64,000 bases of DNA from Sorghum bicolor. Its lineage: Eukaryota > Streptophyta > Magnoliopsida > Poales > Poaceae. The notes beneath the pieces were generated by a model. The model was not told where the DNA came from, ran no database searches, and saw nothing but the letters and a program-made list of their open reading frames with translations. The stretch covers positions 2,925,935 through 2,989,934 of the forward strand of contig NC_012876.2 of NCBI RefSeq assembly GCF_000003195.3, read 5' to 3'. Position 1 is the first letter of the stretch, and each line of letters starts with the position of its first letter. This document shows, one piece after another, positions 47,047 through 57,298 of the stretch. A program made the translations under genes and the position numbers.

Positions 47047-47268
47047 ACCCTTTAACACCGGTTGGTAACACCAACCGGTGTTAAAGGGTTGCAACGTGGC
47101 AGCCCTGGCAGGACCCTTTAACACCGGTTGGTGTTACCAACCGGTGTTAAAGGGGGGGCCTTTAGCCCCGGTTGGCCGAACCGGGACTAAAGGGTGGGCC
47201 TTTAGTCCCGGAAGGGCAGCACCGGCTCGGGAACCGGGGCAACAGGCCCTTCCCGACCGGTGCTAATG
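47047..47268. repeat. Right subterminal repeat array of the CACTA element
   Basis: Palindromic units pair CCTTTAACACCGGTTGG with CCAACCGGTGTTAAAGG, and further out CCTTTAGTCCCGG with CCGGGACTAAAGG. The core differs from the left array, where GCACCGG dominates. Confidence 0.85.
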
Positions 47269-47289
47269 CCCGATCATGCAGCAGTGGTG

Positions 47290-48840
47290 TGTTTCTCTTG
47301 TCGAAGAGGCTACGGGGAACTGGCTTGGCAATGTACCAGACAAACAGGTTTAGTTTTGCTAGGCGTGACGAAGGAGGCCAGCTCGTTCCCTTGCCGCTCA
47401 CCATGGTATTTCACCCGGAGATGATGGCAAACACACAAAGTTCATCGAGAACGATTGGGTAGTGTTATTCCTGTTCTACCTACGCTAATATAATGTTGAC
47501 GCCAATGCTTTGCATTGTCATGAAAGCGATCAAAGTAGTGTCGGACTGCTGGGTGGAACGCATGGATATTCAACAGGGGGAAGTGGGACGTGACATTGGT
47601 GATCAACTGATCATCATGAACCTGACGTGCGGCTCGACCATGGCCAAGCCATCGAGGTCAAACCCCACGTCGGCAAGTTATTAGTATATAAATTAGTCGA
47701 CCTCGTGGGGTGGTATATGGGTTCATAAAATTACATTAACAATTTGGTGGTAAAAGTTTTCAATTTATTAGCAAGAAGAATCAAGAGTTCAAAGACCCAT
47801 GATTGTTTTGTTTCTATTCTTTTATTTAAGTATTCATAGGAAAACAAATCTAAAAATCATAAAAATAATGATAGGATACACCGACACCGAGCAGACGGGT
47901 AACAGAAAATAGAAAAAAAAAGCAAAAACAAAAAAGTGAAATAAAAAGGAACACTGTGGGCGTGCAGAAAAAAGACCAAGAAAGAAAAAAGAAAAATAAT
48001 GTCCACACAAAACATTGGCGGATGGATAAAAAGAAAAAGAAAAAGTGAAAAAAGGACTTGATAGACGGACCAAAACCAAGAGTATTTTAGGAATTAAAAA
48101 AAAAAATAGGTTGGAAGAAACGCTTCGTTCTTTAAGGTAGAAGAAGAATAGAGATTACACATTAGCAAACATATATACCCCATAGTACCCATAAACAAAA
48201 TTTACATGTATATTCATTCCTACCAACATATTCGTGTAACCCTATATCTTTATGATCATCTCCCAAAAAGACTAAGCTAGTTCCAATATTGATGAAGTCA
48301 CCGTAAACATCTCGACAAATATTTTCCTTAGCACTGAGCACGTGTTTGGTTAGTGGGACAACCGAGAGCAGTATAGGGTGAGCCTAGATTCAGTATAGGT
48401 TACCTAGATTCGAGGTCACCCTTCCCTTGAATTTGAAGGGATGGCCTCACCCTAGCCATCAGGCTCAAGCGTAGTGCCCAAGTGGTGCTGAGATGATAAC
48501 ACAGGGTAGGTAACGTTGGGGTGAGCAATCGAGGAAGTCATAGTGCTCCCTCAAGGCAAGTAAGAGCATAGGGACAGCAACCAAGCTTGAAGACATAGGA
48601 TTAGGATTGGTAGTAAGTTGAGAGTTGTAGACACTGCAGTTGGGGACGATGGACGGGATGGCGAGGCAGATGTAGCAATGGATGCGCTGGGCGGGGGTCG
48701 AGGACGGGATTGCCCACTCCGGTGGTGTGGGTTTGGCCACTCGGGGCGTGAGGTGGCAAAATAAATCACTGCCAGAGTTGGCAAAATTCTAAGGGATTGA
48801 GATGTCATCCCAAGTCTTATGGTAGTTGATAACTTTTTTA
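47290..48840. other. Intergenic DNA right of the CACTA element
   Basis: No gene was seen. A purine-rich stretch at 47890-48080 produces Phe/Ser-rich ORFs on the minus strand that are compositional. The part at 48340-48470 has inverted words (AGGGTGAGCCTAGA, GGCCTCACCCTAG) and may be a small inverted-repeat element. Confidence 0.4.
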
Positions 48841-49345
48841 TTTGAAATCATCTTGGCGTGCAAAACTACGTTTAAATTTTTTGAATTTGAAATTTAAATT
48901 TTGTAAAAGACCTCGGATGGAGAACTTCATAAATGAAAATTGTAGATCTTAAAAATTATAAAACTTTGTAGTTGACAACTTTTTGATCTGAATTCGTTTA
49001 GGGACTCAAACAATCAATTTATACTTGGTTTGGTATAATATACGGAGAACCAAAACGGAATATAGACATAAGTGATAGTGTGGTGTAGTGGTTACAAGGG
49101 GAGACATACGAGACAGAGGTTGTGTGGGTTTGAAACCCTTTGGTTGCGTAGAGATGGAAAATTGCTATTTTTTCAGATTGTTTTGGTTTTTTTTGTTAAG
49201 TGTCCGACAAAAAACACTTAGCAAATAGCTCTTTGCCAATAAAATCTTTGGTGCTTTTACCGAGTGTGGCATACGACAAAGCCTTTGTCAAGTACATTTG
49301 GGGCTAGCTCCAGGACTCGGCAAAGTGCTTGTTAAGATTAAGCAC
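48841..49345. repeat. Degenerate CACTA end with SINE-like A and B boxes
   Basis: The part at 49190-49345 repeats CACTTAGCAAA, CTTTGCCAA, ACCGAGTGTGG and ACTCGGCAAAG, the same family as the array at 23558-23755. Upstream at 49081-49091 is TGGTGTAGTGG, matching an RNA polymerase III A box, and at 49127-49137 GGTTTGAAACC, matching a B box, 35 bp apart. This is tRNA-like spacing but there is no cloverleaf, so it is a tRNA-derived repeat at most. Confidence 0.5.
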
Positions 49346-50017
49346 CGTATGGAACAAGGTCATATTTTTTGCAAGATCCTTTGAAAATTTGATTAGGACA
49401 AATATAAAGTCCAACTTTCATCCCTCGACTATCAGGTCCGTACGTCCCATAGCAACAAGGTCACATTATTGTTCGTTCTTGTTCTCCATATAATAGCAAC
49501 AATGTCACACTTTTTATATATGTCATATATTTTTTTACATTTAAATACAAGTAAATTGTCTGGCATGAACATTTAAGAACAGATACATTATTATTCGTTC
49601 AACAGTACTACGAGATATATAACGAAATACTGCATGGTTGATGAAGGAAATGAAACAGTGAGCTATCCAATGGTGAGGGTGAGGCCTAGCAGCAGCGACA
49701 CAACGGTGACAAGTAGAGAGCCGAGACCGGCTCCAGAAGCCGCGCCGCCGAGGGGCACATTGAAACAAATGGTGTTGATGAAGCCGCTGCTGTCGTTTCT
49801 GCACACGGGCGTGACCCTGACCGCCAGCTTCATCCCGGCGCCGCAGTGCCCCGGCTTGCCGCAGATGAAGTTGCGCACCACGACGCGGTTGAGCTCGACG
49901 GTGTCGCGCCGGTCTGGTGGGTGCCGCCGCCGGCGACGGGTGTTCTTCGCGTCCGGCATTGGATGATAAATCTCTGCCGATAGTTTCCCGCCCAGCTTTT
50001 CCGCGCATCCAATCTTA

Positions 50018-50663
50018 GAGCATCTCCAAGGGCTTTGCAAATAAACTTTGCATTGCCCTATTTGCAAAAAAAGTAAAAAATACTCATCCAATGGTTTTGC
50101 AAATAAGGTTTGCAATTTGGTTAACTTTGCAAATAGAGGTTGAGGCTTTGCATATATGCAAACCTTCCCACCACTTTGCATCTACAATTTCGGCCTTCCA
50201 CGTCGGACTCTGTCCCCTGCCCCCCCCCCCACCCCGCGCGATTTCTCTACGTCCGTCCGCCCTCCCTGCCGCGCGCACCCACCCTCCAGCTGCGGCGCGT
50301 GCCCGCCGTCCCACCAGCTGCCGTGCGCGCCTGACACTGACGCGAATGACGACGACGACGAACGACGAACGCGGCCTGGGCTGGGCGACGACTGGCGCGA
50401 AGACCTAGGCTGGGCGGCAATTGGCGGCGACCTGGCCTGGGCGGCGACTGGCATGCACGACGTACGTCAAAATGGCGCGAAGGGAAAAAAACGCGGACGC
50501 GATCGGTGAAAAAAAATCGGAAGTGGGGTCCACACTTTGGGTTTGTCATGTCTAAATCCAAGTACCTTGGAGTTGGACTATTTTTAGACTTTGCAAATGA
50601 GTTTTGAACTTTGCAAACAACACCAAATGCAAAATTCATTTGCAAAATCCCTTAGAGATGCTC
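50018..50663. mobile_element. Large Tourist-like element with GC-rich interior, copy B
   Basis: The ends GAGCATCTCCAAGGGCTTTG and TTAGAGATGCTC are flanked by TTA at 50015-50017 and 50664-50666. The outer 200 bp on both sides closely match copy A at 10019-10900; about 240 bp of the GC-rich middle are missing here. It is nested in the insertion that splits the phytocyanin gene. Confidence 0.8.
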
Positions 50664-50666
50664 TTA

Positions 50667-52130
50667 GCTAGCGGCAGAGGATGTCCATCGGCCCACCTCA
50701 TCCATATATTCTCCACTTTCATCAACAATATTTAAAAAGTCATAGCTCCTAAACTAAATATCTAAATCAAAATCCGATTACACTATAGTGTTTCTTATAA
50801 TAAATCCTTCAAAACAAGATCTCACATGGATATATTTAGATAAAATTTTATTAATAAACATTTATCTTATAAAGAGATAACATTTTTATTTATGATAGAC
50901 AATGTTCTAGGTTCATAAAATAAATATTCCATCTTCGTAAGAAAAATGTTCTCAGTTTAAAAAATAGTGTTCTAGTTTAGATTCATGAAACTGATATTAT
51001 AATATTTAAAATAAATAAATAAATACATCATGTAAACAAAAAAAATAAAATCTAGAGCAAAGCATAAGGAAAAAAACACGTAATAGAGAAAAATTTAAAA
51101 GAACATCATATGGATAGTTTTAAAAAATCCTAAAAATAAACTATAAAACATCACATGTGTACTAAACTGAACATCACTAAATACACTATAGAACACTATT
51201 AAATACATTATGGAACATCGTATATATATTACGTGAACATCACTAGATATATCATAGAACACCACATGTGTACTAAGCGAACATCACTAAATTCATAATA
51301 CAACATCACTCAACACATTATAGAACATTGTATGTATACTAAGTAAACATCGCTGAATTAATCATAAAACAACACTTAATGTATTATAGAACATCACATA
51401 TGATGCAAAAAAAAAATTCATAACAAAGAAAGATTAAGAAATAAAACATGAATAAAAGAAAACATAATTAAAAATAAAAAAACAAAATCAAAAGAAAAAA
51501 AATAGAACATCAGCACTTGAACATCAAAGAAAATAATAACAATAACAAAAAAAGATAAAATATACAAAACAAAGAATAATATAAAACAAAAAATGAAAAT
51601 AAAAATAAAGCACAAAAAAGATAGAAAAAGAATCAAATGGAATACAAAATGAAAAAAAAAAGAAAAAAGAAAAAAAATTAAAGAAAAGAAACAAAGAAAG
51701 ATGAAAAAATAAAACATGAATAAAAGAAAACATAATTAAAAAATAAAAGGAAAAACAAAATCAAAAGAAAAAAATAAAAAATAGAACGTCAGCACGTAAA
51801 CATCAAAGAAAAATAATAAGAATAATAAAAAAAGATAAAGATAAAGATACAAAATAAAGAATAATATAAAAAATAAAATAAAAATAAAGCACAAAAAAGA
51901 TAAAAAAAAGAACCAAACGGAATATAAAATGAAAAAAAGAAAAAAAAAGAAAAAAAATTAAAGAAAAAAATATAGCAAGAAAAAGAAAAAGAAAAAAGAA
52001 AAAAAAAGAGAAGAAAACTAACAGCAACGGCGGGAGGGAAAAAGAAAAGAAACATAAAAAGAAAGAAAAGAAGAAGAAAAGAAAAAAAAAGAAATAACAA
52101 AAAGAAAGAAATAAAAAAGAAAACGTACGT
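50667..52130. repeat. A-rich tandem repeat region inside the split phytocyanin
   Basis: At 51080-51410 GAACATCACTAAAT- and TATAGAACATC-type units recur every 40-60 bp. At 51423-51965 a unit of about 268 bp, very rich in AAAGA and AAATA, is present twice (ACAAAGAAAGAT at 51423 and 51690). The Phe-rich minus-strand ORFs here are purely compositional. Confidence 0.7.
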
Positions 52131-52645
52131 ACCTGTCACGCGTGCGCGGGAAACATCGCGCGGGAATCATCGGACGGCGTCTCCGGTCCGAACATTCGGA
52201 CCGGAAGATTTCGGGCCGGCGATGGGGCTCGCCGCCGAGCAGGAGGTGTAGCCGGCCTGGGTCACCTCCACGACGTCGTGCGCCGACGCGTCGTACTTGA
52301 ACATCAGCTGGTCGCCCGGGTGGAAGTCGACGGTGGACGCCCAGGCGGTGAGGTTGGTCTGCAGGTCCCACGACCCACCTGGCTCGCCGACGGTGTAGCT
52401 GGTGGCGCCGGACGCCGTTCCGAGCACGGATGCCGCCGCTGCCACCGAAATGATCGCGACCACGGCGATCATTGATGCTTGTGCCCTCGCCATCAGCTTA
52501 ATTCGACAGCCGCTGCTAGCTAGCTGTTCTTGAAGAAATCAATGGATGGAAATGATTGCCTAGTTAGTTTGATGGTTGAGCAATTGTTGCGTGCATGTGC
52601 ATATGGAGGTGAACATACAGGGGCACGGAGAGATGGAATGTCGTA

Positions 52646-52822
52646 CTCCCTCTCATTCTCACTTTTCGAGAAGTCAACTTTTTTTTTTAATTTTGACCAG
52701 TTATATATAAGAATATAAATATTTATAATACAGAATTAGTATACACGAATTTTATACAAACTTAGTTAAAGTTGAGAAAGTTTGACTGGCACATAACGCC
52801 ATCTATTTTGAGACGAAGGGAG
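52646..52822. mobile_element. Stowaway-like MITE
   Basis: The ends CTCCCTCTCATTCTCACTTTT and AGACGAAGGGAG are loosely complementary and flanked by TA at 52644-52645 and 52823-52824. It lies about 150 bp upstream of the start of the split phytocyanin gene. Confidence 0.65.
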
Positions 52823-52824
52823 TA

Positions 52825-53190
52825 GTGTTCAAGGATGTCGACATGGTCCAGTCATTAGCTTTGCATGATTAAACGTGTGCATACATTATATGTCCATCAT
52901 TAACGAACTTATAATATAGGACTATATGTAAATCAATAAGACTTGGCCTCATGTAGTCACGTGATGAGGACCCGGACCGTGGACGGAACTCACCTTTCAG
53001 CTACCATGTTTGACGTCGGCGGTCATATCTATCGCACATGGATTCATACGTTGGAGAGCATTTGCATGCTCCTAGTGGATCGGCAATGCATGGCGAGGGC
53101 AAACGACTAAGGAATCGTAACGGTATGTAAAATGCCGTACCGGCACGTAACAGCTAACCATAACGGCAGACCATTGGCTTTGGGTTTTAG
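52825..53190. other. Intergenic DNA, no gene seen
   Basis: No coding region or repeat boundary was recognised. Confidence 0.4.
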
Positions 53191-53647
53191 GCCCTGTTTG
53201 GTTCAAAAACGGTAAACTTTAGTCTCTATCATATTGAATATTTAGACACATATATGATGAAGTACTCAATCCATCCTAAATTATAAGAAATTTGACTTTT
53301 TTTGACACTAATTTTGATCACCCGTCTTATTCAAAAATTTGTGCAAAATATTTTTTTTTGTCGTGGCTTGGTTTGTTAATCAAAGTTCTTCACGAATGAC
53401 TTAAATTTGACTATATTTGCACAAATTTTTTTGACTAAGACGAGTGATCAAACTTGGGATAAACGTCTATAATTTGGAATGGAGGGAGTATTAAATATAA
53501 ACTATTTACGAAACTAAAAACACAGCTACAAAATAATTTATGAGATGATTTTTAAGCTTGATTAATCTATGATTAGATACTAATTATTATAATTACAAAT
53601 GTGCTAAGTACCTATTAAACTTTAGTACCTCCAAACCAAACAGCCCC
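53191..53647. mobile_element. MITE with GCCCTGTTTGG ends, split by a nested Stowaway-like element
   Basis: The outer element has ends GCCCTGTTTGGTTC and CCAAACCAAACAGCCCC. Inside it, 53265-53488 is a second element with CTCAATCCATCCTAAATTAT and ATAATTTGGAATGGAGGGAG ends, flanked by TA at 53263-53264 and 53489-53490. Neither codes for protein. Confidence 0.65.
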
Positions 53648-54772
53648 TTATGATGTTTTGCAGGAAACACGCAGACAATGGGAGCATGGATGAGATAAAC
53701 CCAGAAAGATCTTGTTTTACATCATTGCCAACTGGTTCTCCTACACGTTCAGGTAAGGAGGAGTTCACGGTCAATGGACCTCATCTCTTTTTTTTTTTCC
53801 GACACTATCAAATGTGTTTTGCAGAAATAATACATACATATAATTAACTTAATAAAACGCACGGGCCTCTCTCTCTAATTAAAACAATAAATTACTCAAG
53901 ATTGGTGAGGTGATATCATGCTATCAACTAACGTCAAAGAGTTTTGCACACTCTAGATTTATATACTATCAATTAACCTAGCAAGCTAGAGTAGAAAGTG
54001 TAAAGCACTTAATCTGGGAAAGCAATTGGAAGCTTAAACGAGATAGAGTGTGCAAACTCTCGATGATGGTACTTTCCTCGAGGTATCAAAAGGTTCAAGG
54101 GGCTCACGCTTCTCCTAATCACTTGATATTCACATGGGCCTTTGTCCAAGTCTATCCTTACATCCATCCATATAAGACTAAATACCTTATATACTAGCTA
54201 CCAAACCATATTAGTCCAATTGATCCTAAAACTAGTTGTTAGAATTTACTTCTCCTTTTTTAAATTATAAGATGTTTTGGTTTTTCTAAATACGTTGATT
54301 TTCTTATTTATTAGGAATCTCTTAATGTAGAGCAAAACATATTTATCTAAAAAACTAAAACATACAAATCTATTTATCCGAAAAAGCCAAAACATCGTAA
54401 TTTAAAATAAACATAGCATTAATTTTACAGCTTTACAAGGGTGTGATTCTAGGATCCTAATCAGTGTAGCCTGCATTTTTATGCTAACTACTTTGGAATG
54501 ATAGAATGTTAAATAGTAAACTTTTTAGGATTATGTTTAGTTCCATCCAAAATGCATAATTTATTGTGCTCATGAGGATCTTTTGAGACTCTTTTGGGTG
54601 TTTTTTTTTTGTCTCTTGAGACCAAAATTCAAAATGAGAATGACCCTTTTTGCCAAAATTTTTGAATAGTGTTTAGTTTCATTATATAAAATGATAAACC
54701 AAAACCCAGAATATTTTGAGGCGAAAGGGAACTAATTAAACACCCCTTAGTTTAAGATCTACTACCTCCGTG
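53648..54772. other. Intergenic DNA, no gene seen
   Basis: AT-rich DNA with no supported gene. The part at 54530-54750 has inverted words (ATTATGTTTAGTTCCATCC against GGGAACTAATTAAACACCCC) and could be a worn MITE. Confidence 0.4.
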
Positions 54773-54774
54773 CA

Positions 54775-55020
54775 CAAATAAATGCACATCTCGCTTCCTA
54801 AGGAGTCAATTTTTTTTAAGTTTGATTAGAAATATATCAAATAATATCAATATTTGTATTTACAAATAAGTATATTATGAAAGTATGTTTCATGCTCAAT
54901 CTAATGATATATACTTAAATATGATAAATATTAATATATTTATATATATATTTAGTTAAACTAAAAAATGTTTAACTCCTCGAGAAACGAGATGTACACT
55001 TATTTAATTATTTATGGACA
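54775..55020. mobile_element. Worn Stowaway-like MITE before the PPR gene
   Basis: The left end CCTCCGTGCACAAATAAATG with CACATCTCGCTTC pairs with GAAACGAGATGTACACTTATT on the right. The outer right end is decayed. It reaches to about 210 bp from the PPR start codon. Confidence 0.5.
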
Positions 55021-55231
55021 GCCTTGTTGAAATTGAAAACTTAGAAATACGGCGGCCAAACAAACCACCGCGCGCAGTCCTCGTCAACCAACCTTCAAAT
55101 GAGTCCCTGCGAAGTGGGCTCGACATGTCAGGAAACTGTACTGACGGGGCTCACTGCTCGTCCTCTCCACCTTCACCTGCGGAGCCTAATCCGCAAAACC
55201 CAAGGAAAACCCCCCACCACTTGGGCTCGCC

Positions 55232-57298
55232 ATGGACCTGCAGCTCGCGCCACCGCCCCTCACCAACCTCCGCCTCCTCGCCCACCGCCCCAAGGCCGCC
55301 TCCACCTCCACTGCCACCGCCGCGCCCTCCACCTCCTGCTCCTCCTCTTCCACGGAGCCACTCAAGCCCCGCCCGCGCCTCCCGCGCCAGAGCCCCGTCC
55401 CCGCGCGCAGGCCCAGGCCCAACCCCGCCCACCTGCCCGCCCTCTGCACCACCATCGAGCGGCACGCGGCGGCGGGCCGGCACGCCGAGGCGCTCCACCT
55501 GTTCCGCCTCGCCCGCGCGGGGTTTCCCTTCACGCCGCTCCCGGCGCGCACCTACCACGCGCTGCTGCTCGCCGCCGCCGCGCTGCGGGAGCCCGGCGCG
55601 GCGGCGGCGGTGGCCTGGCACGTCGAGAGCTCGGGCTTCGACCTCGACCTGTACACGCACAACCACGTCCTGCGGACGTACCTCGAGTGCGGGATGCTCG
55701 CCGAGGCGCGCCGGGCGTTCGACGGGATGCCCGACAGGAACGGCGTCACCTGGGGGATCATGATGGGCGGCCTCGTCGACCGGGGCCAACCCCGCGCCGC
55801 GCTGGCGCTGTTCCGGGAGATGCTGCTGGCGGAGGAGGCCGGTGGGGACGGGGACGCGCCGCCACCGAGGTCCCTCGTGGTGGCTCTCCGCGCCGCTACA
55901 GCCTCAGGGTCGGCACGAGCTGGGCAGCAGCTGCACTGCTGCGTTGTCAAGGCAGGGGCGTGCGGTGACGTCGCTGACCGGTACCTGGCGTGTGCGCTGC
56001 TTGACATGTATAGCAAGTGCGGCTTGATTGATGAGGCGAGGCGGGTGTTTGACGGGCTGCCACGGGCGAGCGTCGTGGCGTGGAACTCCATGCTGGCGGC
56101 GTATGTGCTCCATGGACGCAGCGAGGAGGCGCTGGAGCTGTACCAGGAGATGTGCAGGAGTCGTGTCGCCATGGACCAGTTCACGTTCTCGACCATGCTA
56201 GGGGTGTTCTCTAGGTTGGGGCTGCTGGAGCACGCGAAGCAGGCGCACGCTGGCTTGATCCAGAGGGGATTGCCACTGGACATTGTTGGGAACACGGCAC
56301 TTGTGGACTTGTATTGCAAGTGGGGAAGGATGGAGGACGCGAGGAATGTCTTTGAGAGGATGCCTAGGAGGAACTTGATCTCATGGAACGCTCTGATTGC
56401 TGGATATGGCTACCATGGCATGGGGGATAAGGCGATCGAGATGTTTGAGAGGCTGATAGCTGAGGGTGTTGTGCCAAACCATGTGACATTTCTGGCAGTG
56501 CTGAATGCGTGTAGGTTTTCAGGTCTTGTTGACAAAGGGAAGAGGATTTTCCAGTTGATGACTGAAAATCTGAGGATGAAACCACGGGCTATGCATTATG
56601 CTTGTGTTATTGAGCTTTTTGGTAGAGAAGGCCTACTTGATGAAGCCTATTCAATGATAAGAAGAGCACCATTCACCCCAACTGCAAACATGTGGGGGGC
56701 CTTGCTTACAGCTAGCAGGATCCATAAGAACATGCATCTTGCGAAATTAGCTGCCGAGCAGCTATTGGCAATGGAACCTGAGAAAATAAACAGCTATGCT
56801 GTGCTCCTCAACTTGTATGTTAGCTCTGGTAGACAGGACGATGCCTGCAAGGTAGTTGAAACATTGAAGAGGAAAGGTTTATATATTCATAACGCCTGTA
56901 CCTGGATCACAGTCAAGAAAACGGATCACAAGTTTTTCTTTAAAGATACTTTGCATCCACAAAGTGCTGAAATATACAGGAGGCTACATACATTAATGAA
57001 GGATGTACGAGAAGCTGGCTATGTTGCTGAGGAGAATGAGTTGCTCCCTGATATTTATCCTGACGAGCAAAAGGTATCAAGTGCTTACCACAGTGAGAGA
57101 CTAGCAATTGCTTTTGGCCTTATGAGCACAGCTCCACAGACTCCCTTGAGGATCAATCAAAGCCATCGTTTATGCCGTGACTGCCACAAGGTAATTAAGT
57201 TTGTGGCAGAAGTTACCAAGAGGGAAATTGTTGTAAGGGATGGTAGCAGGTTCCACCACTTCAAACTCGGGATCTGCTCTTGTGGTGACTACTGGTAA
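55232..57298 (+). CDS. PLS-class pentatricopeptide repeat protein with DYW domain
   Basis: A single exon codes for 688 residues. The N-terminus is Ser/Thr/Pro/Arg-rich and poor in acids, as in an organelle transit peptide (about 1-60). PPR motifs of the P, L and S type follow (for example YTHNHVLRTYLECGMLAEARRAF in two overlapping parts, then ALLDMYSKCGLIDEARRVFD and TALVDLYCKWGRMEDARNVF). After the E region comes a complete DYW deaminase-like domain: HSERLAIAFGL with the HxE zinc/catalytic motif, CRDCH with CxxC, and the ending CSCGDYW. DYW proteins bind organelle RNA and most act in C-to-U editing; this layout resembles the Arabidopsis EMB3141-type protein, from memory. The first third is GC-rich and the last third is not, a common grass gradient. 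The overlapping ORFs of up to 289 codons are shadows. Confidence 0.95.
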   Translation: MDLQLAPPPLTNLRLLAHRPKAASTSTATAAPSTSCSSSSTEPLKPRPRLPRQSPVPARRPRPNPAHLPALCTTIERHAAAGRHAEALHLFRLARAGFPFTPLPARTYHALLLAAAALREPGAAAAVAWHVESSGFDLDLYTHNHVLRTYLECGMLAEARRAFDGMPDRNGVTWGIMMGGLVDRGQPRAALALFREMLLAEEAGGDGDAPPPRSLVVALRAATASGSARAGQQLHCCVVKAGACGDVADRYLACALLDMYSKCGLIDEARRVFDGLPRASVVAWNSMLAAYVLHGRSEEALELYQEMCRSRVAMDQFTFSTMLGVFSRLGLLEHAKQAHAGLIQRGLPLDIVGNTALVDLYCKWGRMEDARNVFERMPRRNLISWNALIAGYGYHGMGDKAIEMFERLIAEGVVPNHVTFLAVLNACRFSGLVDKGKRIFQLMTENLRMKPRAMHYACVIELFGREGLLDEAYSMIRRAPFTPTANMWGALLTASRIHKNMHLAKLAAEQLLAMEPEKINSYAVLLNLYVSSGRQDDACKVVETLKRKGLYIHNACTWITVKKTDHKFFFKDTLHPQSAEIYRRLHTLMKDVREAGYVAEENELLPDIYPDEQKVSSAYHSERLAIAFGLMSTAPQTPLRINQSHRLCRDCHKVIKFVAEVTKREIVVRDGSRFHHFKLGICSCGDYW

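Larger units (their letters stand above)
35044..47286 (+). mobile_element. CACTA (En/Spm) DNA transposon, about 12.2 kb, three genes
   Basis: The left end reads CACTACTACA and the right end, read inward on the other strand, CACTGCTGCA. GTG flanks both (35041-35043 and 47287-47289), the 3-bp target duplication expected for CACTA. Palindromic subterminal repeats lie at 35122-35372 and 47047-47268. The interior carries, all on the + strand, a GRF zinc-finger protein, a TNP2 transposase and a Ulp1-type protease gene. Two runs of N interrupt it, 37220-37355 and 40463-41334. Outside the gaps no frame is broken. Because subterminal-like sequence also appears beside the second gap, a composite of two elements cannot be excluded. 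Confidence 0.88.
49663..52493 (-). pseudogene. Phytocyanin gene split by a 2.3 kb insertion
   Basis: The 5' half (52493 down to about 52215) encodes a signal peptide starting MARAQASMIAVVAIISV, then SYTVGEPGGSWDLQTN, the first copper ligand in HDVVEV and the first disulfide Cys in AGYTSCS. The 3' half (about 49940 down to the stop at 49663) encodes the rest: NFICGKPGHCGAGMKLAV with Cys, His and Met ligands, then the hydrophobic tail LGSLLVTVVSLLLGL. Between them are 2,274 bp of foreign DNA flanked by GCCGGCGACGGG (49929-49940) and GCCGGCGATGGG (52215-52226). The 23.8 kb copy runs straight through this point, so the insertion is not an old intron. In the 3' half one base is missing just before DTVEL, which shifts the frame. 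Splicing of the insertion (GTACGTACG donor at about 52131) would not repair either fault, because the 5' half reaches a stop at 52167. Confidence 0.75.

Noticed and set aside
49075..49150. A tRNA gene
   Set aside because: A and B box words are present but acceptor and anticodon stems do not form, so it is a repeat at most.
51418..52139. Phe-rich membrane-like ORFs on the minus strand
   Set aside because: They come from A-rich tandem repeats; composition alone explains them.
55099..55968. A 289-codon ORF overlapping the PPR gene
   Set aside because: It is an out-of-frame shadow with Pro/Arg-rich composition; the PPR/DYW motifs are in the frame starting at 55232.
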